A stretch of 64,000 nt of DNA from Bacillus sp. UNC438CL73TsuS30 (GCF_000482325.1 NZ_AXVA01000005.1:323653-387652); one strand, 5' to 3'; numbered from the stretch's first letter, positions 42,252 through 52,098 are shown. Program-made: numbers and translations. Notes: a model not told the origin generated them from the sequence alone.

Positions 42252-42409
42252 ACGAATCACCCTAACTAAAATATTATCCTTTCAATCAAATTATGCATGG
42301 ACAACATTAACAAATTTTTCGTCTTATGATTTTGGCAAAGGCAGGCTATGATAAGTGTAAGGTTTGGGATATTTAAGGCTAGTCTAAATAATGAAAGGTG
42401 GGGTTTTCG

Positions 42410-42553
42410 ATGATGGATTTTACGTGGAAAGTATTTACCCAAACAGGTAATATTGACACATATCTTCTCTTTAAAGAGCTTGAGAAGGAAAACCAAGAAA
42501 TACCCGGAAATCAGAATGAAGATCTAGCGGAACTTGATTTTCCCATTTCATAA
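42410..42553 (+). CDS. yqzL: Small protein YqzL
   Basis: A 47-residue protein starting MMDFTWKVFTQTGNIDTYLL, matching the YqzL family located between era and recO in B. subtilis. It is acidic towards the C-terminus. The ATG at 42410 follows AAGGTGGGG; the next codon is also ATG. Function unknown. Too short for usual cutoffs. Confidence 0.9.
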   Translation: MMDFTWKVFTQTGNIDTYLLFKELEKENQEIPGNQNEDLAELDFPIS

Positions 42554-42586
42554 GCACGTCTTTCGCATCCATTGGATGGTGATATC

Positions 42587-43339
42587 ATGCTTCAGAAATG
42601 TGAAGGAATCATCATTAGAACGACTGATTACAGTGAAACAAATAAAATTGTAACCATATATACCAGGGAATGGGGGAAGGTTGGCGTTATGGCTAGAGGA
42701 GCAAAAAAACCTAACAGCCGGCTATCCTCTATTACCCAGCTTTTTACACATGGATATTTTCTTATCCAAAAGGGTACTGGCCTTGGGAGTTTACAGCAGG
42801 GCGAGTTGGTTACTTCATTGCGTTCAATTGGTGAAGATATATTTTTAACGGCATATGCGAGTTATATTGTTGAATTAACGGATAAATGTACAGAGGACCG
42901 AAAGCCAAATCCTTATCATTTTGAATTGTTATTTCAAACATTAAATTATTTAAATGAAGGTTACGACCCTGATGTTTTAATGAATATTTATGAGATGAAA
43001 ATGTTAAATGGACTAGGATTGTATCCAACATTAAATCAATGTTCCGTTTGTGGCAGTACAGACGGGCATTTTTCTTTTTCCATTCGAGAAGGCGGGTTAA
43101 TCTGCCATCGTTGCTTGGAAAAGGATCCCTATCAATTGAAAATTTCACAGGCTACAGTAAAATTACTGCGCTTATTTTATTATTTCGACTTATCAAGGTT
43201 AGGCAATATTTCAGTAAAACCAGAAACAAAAGCGGAGTTAAAAAAGGTCATTTCAACATATTATGATGAATATTCCGGACTTCATTTAAAAACAAAAAAG
43301 TTTTTAAATTCTATGGATCAATTTCGAAATCTTTTATGA
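42587..43339 (+). CDS. recO: DNA repair protein RecO
   Basis: RecF-pathway mediator that helps load RecA and anneals single strands. The 250-residue protein has an N-terminal OB fold ([19 protein letters not shown]) and a four-Cys zinc motif (CSVCGS and CHRC) near residues 149-180. The ATG at 42587 has the near-consensus GGATGGTGAT just upstream; an in-frame ATG at 42572 lies inside that site. Confidence 0.95.
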   Translation: MLQKCEGIIIRTTDYSETNKIVTIYTREWGKVGVMARGAKKPNSRLSSITQLFTHGYFLIQKGTGLGSLQQGELVTSLRSIGEDIFLTAYASYIVELTDKCTEDRKPNPYHFELLFQTLNYLNEGYDPDVLMNIYEMKMLNGLGLYPTLNQCSVCGSTDGHFSFSIREGGLICHRCLEKDPYQLKISQATVKLLRLFYYFDLSRLGNISVKPETKAELKKVISTYYDEYSGLHLKTKKFLNSMDQFRNLL

Positions 43340-43354
43340 ATGTTGAATGGTGTG

Positions 43355-43383
43355 TTGACTTTTTACTGTGTTTTAGGTAATAT
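43355..43383 (+). promoter_or_regulatory. Promoter of the glyQS leader
   Basis: TTGACT at 43355-43360 and TAATAT at 43378-43383 are 17 bp apart, just before the T-box leader. Confidence 0.75.
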
Positions 43384-43400
43384 TTTCTTTAAAATAAATA

Positions 43401-43617
43401 GTTGCCATGATGGAAAAGAGTACTTAGAAACTTCTATAAAAGCGAACCTAGGATGGTGGAAGCTAGGGTATAGAACTCCAAGGAAGGGCGTTCCTGAGCA
43501 ATCATGTGTTGAAATGCACATTTAAAGAGGCTGACTTTACTTTCAGCAAATAGGGTGGAACCGCGGGTTAACTCTCGTCCCTATGCTTATTCAAGAGCAT
43601 AGAGACGGGAGTTTTTT
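43401..43617 (+). ncRNA. Glycine-specific T-box riboswitch
   Basis: Leader RNA that senses uncharged tRNA-Gly and controls readthrough into glyQS. The T-box bulge sequence AGGGTGGAACCGCG is at about 43552-43565. Its TGGA (43556-43559) is complementary to the UCCA end of tRNA-Gly. A GGC glycine codon at 43487-43489 sits in an apparent specifier loop (AAGGGCGTTCC). The terminator stem runs from 43571 to about 43612 and ends in TTTTTT. Sequence and downstream gene agree on glycine. Confidence 0.93.
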
Positions 43618-43625
43618 ATTTTATT

Positions 43626-43810
43626 GGCTTTGTTAAAGAACAATGATGATTTTTAAACAAAGTTGATTGGAGCGGAAGGTGCGAGACTCCAGCGGGAGCA
43701 GCGGGACAGGTGAGACCCCACAGGCGCTTTTAGCGCCGAGGAGGCTCACCGCCCGCCCCGCGGAAAGCGAGCATCCTGGAGTGTAAATCAACAACCAGTA
43801 TAACACAGCC
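43626..43810 (+). repeat. Dispersed structured repeat, full-length copy
   Basis: A 185-bp GC-rich element with imperfect terminal inverted repeats (GGCTTTGTTA, TAACACAGCC; 9 of 10) and inner arms GTTGATT at 43662 and AATCAAC at 43786. Its body contains GGCGCTTTTAGCGCC and GTGAG/CTCAC pairs, so it folds strongly. Very similar repeats are common between Bacillaceae genes, as I remember. It lies between the T-box terminator and glyQS. Confidence 0.8.
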
Positions 43811-43837
43811 ATTTTATTAAAAAAGGAGACGAAAAAA

Positions 43838-45220
43838 ATGAGTGTAACAATGGAGCAAATTGTATCCCACGCTAAACATAGAGGCTTTATTTTTCCGGGA
43901 TCTGAAATTTACGGAGGACTTGCAAATACATGGGATTACGGCCCATTAGGTGTTGAATTTAAAAACAATATTAAACAAGCTTGGTGGAAAAAGTTTGTAC
44001 AGGAATCCCCCTATAACGTAGGTTTAGATGCAAGTATCTTAATGAATCCTAGAACATGGGAAGCTTCCGGCCATATCGGTAATTTTAATGACCCAATGAT
44101 TGACTGTAAGAACTGTAAAGCTAGACACCGCGCCGATAAATTAATTGAAAATGCTCTTGAAGAAAAGGGTATTGAGATGATTGTAGACGGTCTATCTTTT
44201 GATAAAATGGAAGAGCTCATTAAAGAGCACAACATTGCCTGTCCTGACTGTGGAAGCCACGATTTCACCGGGATCCGTCAATTTAATTTAATGTTTAAAA
44301 CTTTCCAAGGGGTAACCGAAACAAGTACGAATGAAATTTTCCTTCGTCCTGAAACAGCCCAAGGAATTTTTGTTAACTTTAAAAATGTGCAAAGAACGAT
44401 GAGGAAGAAACTTCCATTTGGTATTGCGCAAATTGGCAAGAGCTTCCGTAATGAAATTACACCGGGTAATTTCACTTTCCGTACAAGGGAATTTGAACAA
44501 ATGGAATTAGAGTTCTTCTGTAAACCGGGAGAAGAGTTGGAGTGGTTTAATTATTGGAAGGAATTTGCTGAAAAATGGCTGCATTCATTAGGTTTAAATA
44601 AGGAAAACTTGCGTCTCCGCGATCATTCGGAAGATGAACTTTCACATTATAGTAATGCAACCACTGATTTTGAATATAAATTCCCGTTCGGCTGGGGAGA
44701 ACTATGGGGCGTAGCTTCAAGAACTGATTATGATTTAAAACAACATATGCAATTTTCCGGTGAAGACTTTAATTATATTGATCCGGAAACAAATGAAAGA
44801 TATATTCCGTTTTGTATTGAGCCTTCATTGGGAGCAGATCGTGTAACTCTTGCATTTCTTATTGATGCTTACGATGAGGAACAGCTTGAAGATGGAACAT
44901 CACGTACTGTGATGCATTTCCATCCGGCTTTAGCTCCAATCAAGGCTGCAGTTCTTCCGTTATCGAAAAAACTTTCTGAGGAAGCAAAAGAAGTGTTTGG
45001 CACATTATCTAAATATTTTACTGTGGATTATGACGAAGCAGGATCAATTGGTAAAAGGTATCGCCGCCATGATGAAATTGGAACGCCTTACTGTATTACC
45101 TATGACTTTGACTCAAAAGAGGATCAGATGGTTACAGTAAGAGATCGGGATACTATGGAACAAACACGTATTCCCATTGCTGAACTTGTAAGCTTTTTAC
45201 AAGAAAAGATGGTGTTTTAA
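43838..45220 (+). CDS. glyQS: Glycine--tRNA ligase, single-chain type
   Basis: Class II alpha2 glycyl-tRNA synthetase of 460 residues. Motif 1 lies in the N-terminal [18 protein letters not shown] region, motif 2 in [21 protein letters not shown], and motif 3 in [16 protein letters not shown]; the anticodon-binding domain follows residue 350. B. subtilis uses the unrelated two-subunit GlyQ/GlyS enzyme at this position. The ATG at 43838 follows AAAGGAGACG. The glycine T-box upstream supports the assignment. Confidence 0.96.
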   Translation: MSVTMEQIVSHAKHRGFIFPGSEIYGGLANTWDYGPLGVEFKNNIKQAWWKKFVQESPYNVGLDASILMNPRTWEASGHIGNFNDPMIDCKNCKARHRADKLIENALEEKGIEMIVDGLSFDKMEELIKEHNIACPDCGSHDFTGIRQFNLMFKTFQGVTETSTNEIFLRPETAQGIFVNFKNVQRTMRKKLPFGIAQIGKSFRNEITPGNFTFRTREFEQMELEFFCKPGEELEWFNYWKEFAEKWLHSLGLNKENLRLRDHSEDELSHYSNATTDFEYKFPFGWGELWGVASRTDYDLKQHMQFSGEDFNYIDPETNERYIPFCIEPSLGADRVTLAFLIDAYDEEQLEDGTSRTVMHFHPALAPIKAAVLPLSKKLSEEAKEVFGTLSKYFTVDYDEAGSIGKRYRRHDEIGTPYCITYDFDSKEDQMVTVRDRDTMEQTRIPIAELVSFLQEKMVF

Positions 45221-45227
45221 GAAATTT

Positions 45228-45256
45228 AAAAAGGTGCGGGATTCCGCACCTTTTTG
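45228..45256 (+). terminator. Terminator after glyQS
   Basis: AAGGTGCGG/CCGCACCTT arms with a 4-nt loop and a T tract. Confidence 0.9.
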
Positions 45257-45269
45257 AAATGTTATCTTT

Positions 45270-45297
45270 TTAACTTAAGATAAAAATCGTATATAAT
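45270..45297 (+). promoter_or_regulatory. Promoter of ccpN-ppsR
   Basis: TTAACT at 45270-45275 and TATAAT at 45292-45297 are 16 bp apart, 49 bp before ccpN. Confidence 0.6.
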
Positions 45298-45345
45298 ATT
45301 GCTAACGAAGATTAATTGTCGCTATATTCATGAGCGAGTAAGGCG

Positions 45346-45975
45346 GTGAGGAAAATCGAACTGACAAAAAGGCAAGAGCACATTTTACAAATTGTTCAGG
45401 ATAATGGTCCGATAACGGGAGAACATATTGCTGAACAATTAAATCTGACAAGAGCCACGCTTAGACCGGACTTAGCTATTCTTACGATGGCCGGATATTT
45501 AGACGCACGGCCTCGTGTTGGGTATTTTTATACAGGCAAATCTGGAACCCAGCTTTTAACGGAAAACTTGAAAAATTTTTTAGTAAAGGATTATCAGTCT
45601 ATTCCCGTTGTAGTGAATGAGAATGTTTCAGTATATGATGCGATTTGTACAATGTTCCTAGAGGATGTGGGTACATTATTTGTAGTGGACCAAAACACCC
45701 TTTTGGTAGGGGTTTTGTCCCGGAAGGATTTATTGCGGGCGAGTATAGGGAAGCAAGAGCTGACATCCATACCTGTCAACATCATCATGACAAGAATGCC
45801 CAATATTACAATGTGTGAAAAAGAAGACCTATTAATTGATATTGCCCAAAAATTAATTGATAAACAAATTGACGCTTTACCGGTAGTAAGAAAGACTGAC
45901 AAAGGTTTCGAAGTAATTGGCAGAGTTACGAAAACAAATATTGCAAAAGCTTTTGTTGCTCTTGGGAATGAATAA
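45346..45975 (+). CDS. ccpN: Transcriptional repressor CcpN
   Basis: Repressor of gluconeogenic genes (gapB, pckA in B. subtilis). The 209-residue protein has an N-terminal winged HTH ([20 protein letters not shown]) and two CBS domains (about residues 75-135 and 140-205) that bind nucleotides. The GTG at 45346 gives a start ([14 protein letters not shown]) that aligns with the known protein. It is followed by ppsR after 34 bp, the same pair as in B. subtilis (yqzB-yqfL). Confidence 0.94.
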   Translation: MRKIELTKRQEHILQIVQDNGPITGEHIAEQLNLTRATLRPDLAILTMAGYLDARPRVGYFYTGKSGTQLLTENLKNFLVKDYQSIPVVVNENVSVYDAICTMFLEDVGTLFVVDQNTLLVGVLSRKDLLRASIGKQELTSIPVNIIMTRMPNITMCEKEDLLIDIAQKLIDKQIDALPVVRKTDKGFEVIGRVTKTNIAKAFVALGNE

Positions 45976-46009
45976 GGTAAAGAATTTGCAGAGGAGCTGT
46001 TTAAGGGGA

Positions 46010-46819
46010 ATGAATATACCGATTATTTATGTTGTATCTGATTCAGTGGGGGAAACCGCTGAATTGGTAACCAAAGCAGCAATTAGCCAATTTAATGGAT
46101 CCGGGATGGTTTTAAAAAGATATCCCTATGTTGAAGATAAGGAACATATTGATGAAGTGATTTCGCTGGTATTAATGGATCAAGCGATGATTGCCTTCAC
46201 GTTGGTAAAACCTGAAATGCGTACATATATGATGGAAAAGGCAAATGAATCGGGAATCCATACGGTTGATTTAATGGGTCCATTGATGGATCAAATTCAG
46301 ATTTTTAGCGGGAAAACACCTTTATGTGAACCAGGGTTAGTAAGAAAATTAGATGAAGATTATTTTAAAAAGGTTGAGGCTATTGAATTTGCTGTAAAGT
46401 ATGATGATGGAAGGGACCCGCGCGGAATTCTTAAGGCAGATATCGTGTTAATTGGGGTATCAAGAACTTCAAAAACGCCTTTATCGCAGTATCTTGCGCA
46501 TAAACGGTTAAAGGTTGCCAATGTTCCTTTAGTACCGGAAGTAGACCCTCCTGAAGAATTATATAAGGTTCCCGCCGAGAAATGCTTTGGACTAAAAATC
46601 AGCCCTGAAAAATTGAATAATATCAGAAGAGAACGCTTGATTGCCTTAGGGTTAAATGATAGCGCCAGCTATGCGAACATTGAGCGGATTAAGGAAGAAT
46701 TATCTTTCTTTGATCAAGTTGTACAGAAAATCAGCTGTCCGGTAATTGATGTAACCAATAAGGCAGTGGAAGAAACCGCGAATGTCATTTTAAATTATTT
46801 TCATAAAAATAGACGGTGA
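46010..46819 (+). CDS. ppsR: Pyruvate,phosphate dikinase regulatory protein (PPDK kinase/phosphorylase)
   Basis: A 269-residue DUF299 protein (YqfL). Characterised relatives both phosphorylate and dephosphorylate PPDK or PEP synthase. In B. subtilis YqfL is reported to affect CcpN control. The P-loop [11 protein letters not shown] lies near residue 150, and [16 protein letters not shown] is present. The start is uncertain: ATG 46010 matches the family N-terminus ([15 protein letters not shown]) but its ribosome site is badly spaced; ATG 45968 in the same frame is possible. Confidence 0.9.
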   Translation: MNIPIIYVVSDSVGETAELVTKAAISQFNGSGMVLKRYPYVEDKEHIDEVISLVLMDQAMIAFTLVKPEMRTYMMEKANESGIHTVDLMGPLMDQIQIFSGKTPLCEPGLVRKLDEDYFKKVEAIEFAVKYDDGRDPRGILKADIVLIGVSRTSKTPLSQYLAHKRLKVANVPLVPEVDPPEELYKVPAEKCFGLKISPEKLNNIRRERLIALGLNDSASYANIERIKEELSFFDQVVQKISCPVIDVTNKAVEETANVILNYFHKNRR

Positions 46820-46849
46820 CACATAATCTCTCTTGATTATGTGTTTTTT
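46819..46849 (+). terminator. Terminator after ppsR
   Basis: ACACATAATC/GATTATGTGT arms (10 bp) are followed by TTTTTT. Confidence 0.9.
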
Positions 46850-47106
46850 CTGTAAACAATTGGCTTGAAAAAAAGAAAATAAAATGATGGTAAAATCAAA
46901 ATGAATATACTATAATAAAAAATTGTGATAAAAATGAATCTTTTAGGTTTAGACTTGCATGTGAACGAATAAACTATTTATTGTTAGATGTCAAGGAAAC
47001 TCGTCTAAAAAAAATTCGACATAAATCCTTTTATAAAAGTTACCGGCTAAAGAAGGAATATGTGGGTTGATGTAGAATTATTACTACTATTAACGGCAGA
47101 CCGACT

Positions 47107-47331
47107 TTTTTTGTCGATGCGACTCTTGCCCAGTAAAAGAGGAATTTGTCGAAATTGCTTCTGTTTTTTCTGATAAAGTTTTTTTTGTCGCTTCCTATGA
47201 TTCATCATAGAATAAAGGTTTCTACATACCAGCTTGAAAATATGTTTGATTCTAGGAAAGAAGCCGCTGATTTGGGAAAGGATCAAAACCTTTTAGTTCA
47301 CAAGACCGGGCAAAATTTATCATGCATTTAA
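47107..47331 (+). pseudogene. yqxD: Decayed YaiI/YqxD family (UPF0178) gene
   Basis: Pieces of the YqxD protein appear in order in different frames. FFVDA ends at 47120. After a one-base loss, DSCPVKEEFVEIAS and VFSDKVFFVASYD run from 47121 to about 47201 and hit a stop at 47208. In a third frame HHRIKVSTYQLENMF and DSRKEAADL run from about 47203 to 47274. The known family has VDADACPVKEE...VASYDHRI...VDSEKEAADL in one frame. The rest of the roughly 150-residue protein is missing or unrecognisable. It sits exactly where B. subtilis has intact yqxD, between yqfL and dnaG. Two frameshifts and no start make it non-functional. Confidence 0.82.
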
Positions 47332-47407
47332 GAAAAAAATGTCGAAAATTGAAGGAATTTAATTATTCTTTGTAGAATAATTGTTTGAACAAATGGAGTT
47401 GTTTTTC

Positions 47408-49216
47408 ATGGCTGACCGAATTGCAGATGAAAAAATAGACCAAATTCGTCAGGCTGTTGATATAGTTGAAGTAATCAGTGATTATGTTCAACTTAAAAAA
47501 CAGGGTAGAAATTATTTTGGATTATGCCCATTCCATGGAGAAAATACCCCATCATTTTCCGTTTCATCCGATAAACAAATTTTTCATTGCTTTGGATGTG
47601 GCGCGGGCGGGAATGCTTTTACCTTTTTAATGGAGCTTGAAGGTATCTCTTTTCAAGAAGCTGCTGTGAAGCTGGCAGAAAAGGCGAATGTTGAGCTTCA
47701 ATTGAATTTCTCCCAAGATGGAAAAGAGAAACGAATTTCAAAAGATCTTCAATCCATGCAAGATGCTCATGAACTTTTACGTAAATTTTATCATCACTTG
47801 CTTGTAAACACAAAAGAGGGTCAGCATGCTTTAGAATATTTGCTTAAAAGAGGCTTTACCAGGGAATCGATTGATAAGTTTCAAATAGGCTATTCTTTAA
47901 ATTCATGGGATTTTGTTTATAAATTTCTTACAAAAAGAGATTTTCCACCGGAATGGATGGAGAAAGCCGGTTTGATTATCAAGCGTGAAAAGGACGGAAC
48001 CTATTTCGACAGATTTAGGGATCGTGTCATGTTTCCGATTTTTGATCGAAATGGTAAAACGATTGCTTTTTCAGGGAGATCTCTAGGGGCTGACGAGCCC
48101 AAATATTTAAATAGTCCCGAAACAGCAATCTTTAATAAGAGTAAAATTTTATATAATTTTCATTTGGCAAGGCCAAGTATGAAAAAAACTCAGCAGGCTG
48201 TTTTATTCGAAGGCTTTGCAGATGTTATTGCTGCAGATCGGGCCGAAGTTGAAAATGGGATTGCTACCATGGGTACGGCGCTGACAGAGGAGCATATATC
48301 CTTGTTAAGGCAAAATGTTCAATCTGTTTTGATTTGCTACGATTCCGACAAGGCCGGAATTGAAGCGGCCTATCGTGCAGGGAGATTGCTTGGCGATAAG
48401 GGTCTTCAGCTTAAAGTAGCAATGATGCCCGAAAACAAAGACCCAGATGAATATATTAATAAATTTGGCCCTGAAAAGTTCCGCAATGAAGTAATTAGCG
48501 CAAGCTTAACCTGGATGTCTTTTAAATTCCTTTATTTTCGAAGAGGAAAAAATCTTCAGCTTGAAGGAGATAGGCTAACCTATATCGAAGAAATAATTAA
48601 GGAAATAAGTAAATTACCAATGGCTGTTGAAAGGGATCATTATCTAAGACAGCTTGCGGCTGAATTTTCGTTATCGCTCGATGCTTTAAAGCAACAGCAA
48701 AAACAAATCTTTTTTGCAGAAAAAAAGAAATCAAATGCGACCAATGTACCGCTTAATAAAACAATCATTAAGCCGGTGAAAGTGAATGATTTAAAACCTG
48801 CACACATCAATGCAGAACGGTACTTAATAGCCCATATGCTTAAAAATAGAGATGTTGCCTACAAGGTACAGGATTTATTGCAGGGGCAAACGTTTAATGT
48901 GGATGAACATCAGGCAATAATAACCTATCTGTTTGGATTTTATGAAGAACATCTCCAGCCTGACTCAAGTGCTTTTTTATCCTATATCCAAGATGATAAT
49001 CTCAGAAGTTTGGTTGCAAACATTGAAATGATGTCCATTAATGATGAATTAAGCAGCCAAGAATTAAATGATTATATCAAACAGGTGTTGAATTATCAAA
49101 AAATGTTAAAGATAAAAGAAAAAGAACTTGAAGAAAGAGAAGCTGATCGAAATAAGGATTACAAGAAGGCAGCTGCAATTGCGATGGAAATTATTCAATT
49201 ACGAAAATCACTTTAG
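47408..49216 (+). CDS. dnaG: DNA primase
   Basis: Makes RNA primers for replication. The 602-residue protein has the CHC2 zinc finger (Cys40, His43, Cys61, Cys64), the TOPRIM catalytic core with VLFEGFADV and CYDSDKAG, and a C-terminal helicase-binding domain. The ATG at 47408 (MADRIADEKIDQIRQ) matches the family start; an in-frame ATG at 47396 is an alternative. It forms a unit with sigA, the macromolecular synthesis operon. Confidence 0.96.
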   Translation: MADRIADEKIDQIRQAVDIVEVISDYVQLKKQGRNYFGLCPFHGENTPSFSVSSDKQIFHCFGCGAGGNAFTFLMELEGISFQEAAVKLAEKANVELQLNFSQDGKEKRISKDLQSMQDAHELLRKFYHHLLVNTKEGQHALEYLLKRGFTRESIDKFQIGYSLNSWDFVYKFLTKRDFPPEWMEKAGLIIKREKDGTYFDRFRDRVMFPIFDRNGKTIAFSGRSLGADEPKYLNSPETAIFNKSKILYNFHLARPSMKKTQQAVLFEGFADVIAADRAEVENGIATMGTALTEEHISLLRQNVQSVLICYDSDKAGIEAAYRAGRLLGDKGLQLKVAMMPENKDPDEYINKFGPEKFRNEVISASLTWMSFKFLYFRRGKNLQLEGDRLTYIEEIIKEISKLPMAVERDHYLRQLAAEFSLSLDALKQQQKQIFFAEKKKSNATNVPLNKTIIKPVKVNDLKPAHINAERYLIAHMLKNRDVAYKVQDLLQGQTFNVDEHQAIITYLFGFYEEHLQPDSSAFLSYIQDDNLRSLVANIEMMSINDELSSQELNDYIKQVLNYQKMLKIKEKELEEREADRNKDYKKAAAIAMEIIQLRKSL

Positions 49217-49258
49217 TACTTATTATAGTGTCTTTGATTTCTGGAAGGAGGGGGACAT

Positions 49259-50386
49259 ATGGCTGAAAAATCTGCCCGTTCAAAAGAGGTTGAAAATGAA
49301 TTAACCCTTGAACAAGTAAAAGACCAGATTACCGAGCTGGGAAAAAAAATTGGTGTCCTTGCCTACGATGATATTGCTGAAAAAATGGCTAATTTTGATC
49401 TAGAATCTGATCAAATGGATGAATTTTATGAATTCCTGGGTGATCAAGGAATAGAATTAGTCGGAGAAAGTGACGAGGAAGACCCAAATGCTAATCAATT
49501 AGCAAAAGAAGATGATGATGAATTTGATTTAAATGATCTTAGCGTGCCTCCTGGAGTTAAGATTAATGACCCTGTCCGTATGTACTTGAAGGAAATTGGC
49601 CGAGTTGATTTACTTTCAGCTGAAGAGGAAATTTCATTGGCAAACCGGATTGAACAAGGTGATGAAGAAGCGAAACGACGTCTTGCAGAAGCCAACCTGC
49701 GACTTGTTGTTAGTATTGCCAAACGTTATGTAGGCCGTGGAATGCTATTCCTTGATTTAATTCAAGAAGGAAATATGGGTCTTATTAAAGCGGTAGAAAA
49801 ATTTGACTATCGCAAAGGCTTTAAGTTTAGTACGTATGCCACTTGGTGGATTCGGCAGGCTATTACACGCGCGATCGCAGACCAAGCACGTACAATCCGT
49901 ATCCCGGTTCACATGGTTGAAACCATTAATAAACTAATTCGAGTCCAGCGACAATTACTACAGGATCTTGGCCGCGAACCAACTCCTGAAGAAATTGGTG
50001 AGGATATGGATTTAACTCCTGATAAGGTAAGAGAAATCCTTAAAATTGCGCAGGAACCCGTTTCCCTCGAAACCCCAATTGGTGAGGAAGACGATTCGCA
50101 TCTTGGCGATTTTATCGAGGATCAGGATGCAACTTCGCCTTCTGAGCATGCAGCATATGAATTGCTTAAAGAGCAGCTAGAGGACGTTTTAGATACATTA
50201 ACCGACCGCGAAGAAAATGTTCTTCGTTTGCGTTTCGGCTTAGATGATGGACGTACCCGTACTCTGGAAGAGGTAGGTAAGGTTTTCGGTGTAACTAGAG
50301 AACGAATCCGCCAAATTGAAGCAAAAGCATTGCGTAAATTGCGACATCCTAGCCGCAGTAAGCGTCTTAAAGACTTTTTAGAATAG
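49259..50386 (+). CDS. sigA: RNA polymerase primary sigma factor SigA (RpoD)
   Basis: The housekeeping sigma factor, 375 residues. It has a short region 1.1, region 1.2 ([21 protein letters not shown]), region 2 with [21 protein letters not shown] in parts near residues 198-218 for -10 recognition, region 3, and region 4 with [20 protein letters not shown] for -35 recognition. The ATG follows GGAAGGAGGGGG. It lies 42 bp after dnaG. Confidence 0.98.
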   Translation: MAEKSARSKEVENELTLEQVKDQITELGKKIGVLAYDDIAEKMANFDLESDQMDEFYEFLGDQGIELVGESDEEDPNANQLAKEDDDEFDLNDLSVPPGVKINDPVRMYLKEIGRVDLLSAEEEISLANRIEQGDEEAKRRLAEANLRLVVSIAKRYVGRGMLFLDLIQEGNMGLIKAVEKFDYRKGFKFSTYATWWIRQAITRAIADQARTIRIPVHMVETINKLIRVQRQLLQDLGREPTPEEIGEDMDLTPDKVREILKIAQEPVSLETPIGEEDDSHLGDFIEDQDATSPSEHAAYELLKEQLEDVLDTLTDREENVLRLRFGLDDGRTRTLEEVGKVFGVTRERIRQIEAKALRKLRHPSRSKRLKDFLE

Positions 50387-50396
50387 AATCCCTCTA

Positions 50397-50433
50397 AATA
50401 GTTTACTTCTTTATTGAAGTAAACTATTTTTAT
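50397..50433 (+). terminator. Terminator after sigA
   Basis: AGTTTACTTC/GAAGTAAACT arms (10 bp) are followed by ATTTTTATT. Confidence 0.88.
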
Positions 50434-50910
50434 TGACTTAAAAGACTTTTGTTTTTTATTTTACTGAATTGTCTTTCATTTTGCAAATAGACTCCAAAAC
50501 CTTTTTCCCCTTAAATTAGTTAAATGTTTTTCCAAAAAAGGAATTTTTTGGTTTTTTTGAAAGAAGAGTAGGTTTACGCTTCTATTTCACGTATACCTAG
50601 ATAATAATATTTGTATAAATTTTTTAATATTGAGAAAAAACCCTTTGCATAATAAAATTAGAAAGCGCCAACAAAAAATTACAAGAGGTGGATTAAAATT
50701 ACCAGAAAAATTGGTTGTTAATAAGAAAATAGGGAAAAATAGAAAGAGGCTGAGTGGGGATAAAATTTCGGTCTCTTTTATCTTTTTTATAAAGAATATT
50801 GGACAAAGTAAGATTAGGACTTTTCCTTCTGTCGATTTTCAAGTAAAATAGTAGTTGTTTGTAAACGTTCTATTATTTAACAGCAGTACTTACATAAGGG
50901 AGGTTATAGT
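50434..50910. other. Gene-free AT-rich stretch between sigA and cccA
   Basis: No supported gene. A 10-bp hairpin (AAAGAGGCTG at 50743-50752, CGGTCTCTTT at 50769-50778, followed by T runs) looks like a stray terminator. A partial catabolite-response-like sequence (TGTAAACGTTCTAT, 50860-50873) precedes cccA and could mediate CcpA control, but it matches only half of the consensus well. Confidence 0.45.
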
Positions 50911-51279
50911 ATGAAGCGAAATCCGGTTATTCCTTACATTTTGATCTTTGTTTTTGGAATCGGATTAACATTTTTATTATCCTTTAAAGGCCTCGGCGAT
51001 ATGAAAGAGGTTGCGAAGGATAAAAATGGAGGTAAAGGCGCCGAAAAGACAGAAACGGTCGCTTCTAAACCTGAAGACATTTATAAACAAACATGTATTG
51101 GCTGCCATGGTGATCAATACCAAGGTGTAGTAGGTCCTTCATTAAAAGGTATCGGCAGTAAGATATCTAAGGATGAGATTATTCACATCATCACAAAAGG
51201 TAAAGGCAACATGCCGCCAAACTTAGTTCCACAAGAGCAAGCCGAAGCAATGGCAGAGTGGGTATCCAAGATTAAATAA
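50911..51279 (+). CDS. cccA: Membrane-anchored cytochrome c-550
   Basis: A 122-residue c-type cytochrome anchored by an N-terminal membrane segment (about residues 7-25), with its heme domain outside the membrane. The heme motif CIGCH is Cys62, Cys65 and His66, and Met101 in GNMPP is the probable sixth ligand. A flexible charged linker separates anchor and domain. The ATG follows GGGAGGTT. In B. subtilis cccA is also next to sigA. Confidence 0.94.
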   Translation: MKRNPVIPYILIFVFGIGLTFLLSFKGLGDMKEVAKDKNGGKGAEKTETVASKPEDIYKQTCIGCHGDQYQGVVGPSLKGIGSKISKDEIIHIITKGKGNMPPNLVPQEQAEAMAEWVSKIK

Positions 51280-51293
51280 AAAATGTTTTAAAG

Positions 51294-51326
51294 AAAGTCC
51301 TTTGCATCTGTAAAGGACTTTTTTTA
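51294..51326 (+). terminator. Terminator after cccA
   Basis: AAAGTCCTTT/AAAGGACTTT arms with an 8-nt loop are followed by a T tract. Confidence 0.88.
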
Positions 51327-51366
51327 TACTATAAAGATGGAATTCTAAAAGGTGTGGTGAAGATTT

Positions 51367-52098
51367 TTGAACACAGATAAATTATCGAACCGTTTGGCGA
51401 CGGTTGCAAAATATGTTCCAAATGGAGCAAGACTTGCCGATATCGGCTCTGATCATGCCTATTTACCTTGCTTCCTTGCAAAAAACGAAGCAATTTTATT
51501 CGCTATAGCTGGTGAAGTGGTGGAGGGACCATTTAAATCCGCCGTTGGAAATGTACAATCAGAAGGTCTGTCGGATATTGTTTCGGTTCGTTTAGGTAAT
51601 GGCTTAGAAGTCATCGAGGTTGGTGAAGTGGATTGCATAACCATTGCAGGAATGGGCGGAGCCCTGATTGCAAATATATTAGAAAATGGGATAGAGAAAC
51701 TACAAACCGTTAGACGGTTAATCTTACAACCGAATTTAAGTGCTTCTTCGATACGAAAATGGCTTATCGAGCACCAATGGGAGCTAATTGCGGAAGAAAT
51801 TCTAGAGGAAGACGGAAAAATATACGAGGTTTTGGTAGCTGAAAATGGCGACACGTTTAAACCATATAAAAATACTCAATTAGAACTTGGGCTTTTAGTC
51901 GGTCCCTTTTTATTACATAAAAAAGATGAAGCATTTAAAAAGAAATGGCTTATGGAAAAGGAAAACTGGAAAAGAATTTATTCCCAGCTTGAAGGGGCTG
52001 CAGCTACCGAAGAAACTGAGCAGAAAAAACAGGAACTTTTAGAGAAAATTAAAATGGTAGAGGAGGCGCTAGGGGATGAAGATAGCGAATGGACATGA
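51367..52098 (+). CDS. trmK: tRNA (adenine(22)-N(1))-methyltransferase TrmK
   Basis: Methylates A22 in the D-loop of tRNAs, notably tRNA-Ser and tRNA-Tyr. The 243-residue protein (YqfN) has motif I ADIGSDHAYLP near residue 24, TIAGMGGALIANIL near 94-107, and a C-terminal coiled coil. The TTG at 51367 is supported by AAAGGTGTGGTG upstream. Its end overlaps the yqfO start by 23 bp. Confidence 0.93.
   Translation: MNTDKLSNRLATVAKYVPNGARLADIGSDHAYLPCFLAKNEAILFAIAGEVVEGPFKSAVGNVQSEGLSDIVSVRLGNGLEVIEVGEVDCITIAGMGGALIANILENGIEKLQTVRRLILQPNLSASSIRKWLIEHQWELIAEEILEEDGKIYEVLVAENGDTFKPYKNTQLELGLLVGPFLLHKKDEAFKKKWLMEKENWKRIYSQLEGAAATEETEQKKQELLEKIKMVEEALGDEDSEWT

Noticed and set aside
43340-43525. Short forward ORF (61 aa) after recO
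   Set aside because: It lies over the glyQS promoter and T-box leader; the conserved RNA features explain the sequence and there is no ribosome site.
46010-46819. ppsR beginning at 45917 inside ccpN
   Set aside because: The extra N-terminal residues are the shifted-frame reading of ccpN and do not match the family start.
47047-47286. 79-residue reverse ORF in the ppsR-dnaG gap
   Set aside because: It is antisense to recognisable yqxD remnants and has no recognisable motifs.
50630-50851. 73-residue Lys/Arg-rich forward ORF between sigA and cccA
   Set aside because: TTG start without a ribosome site, composition explained by AT-rich DNA, and it runs through a terminator-like hairpin.
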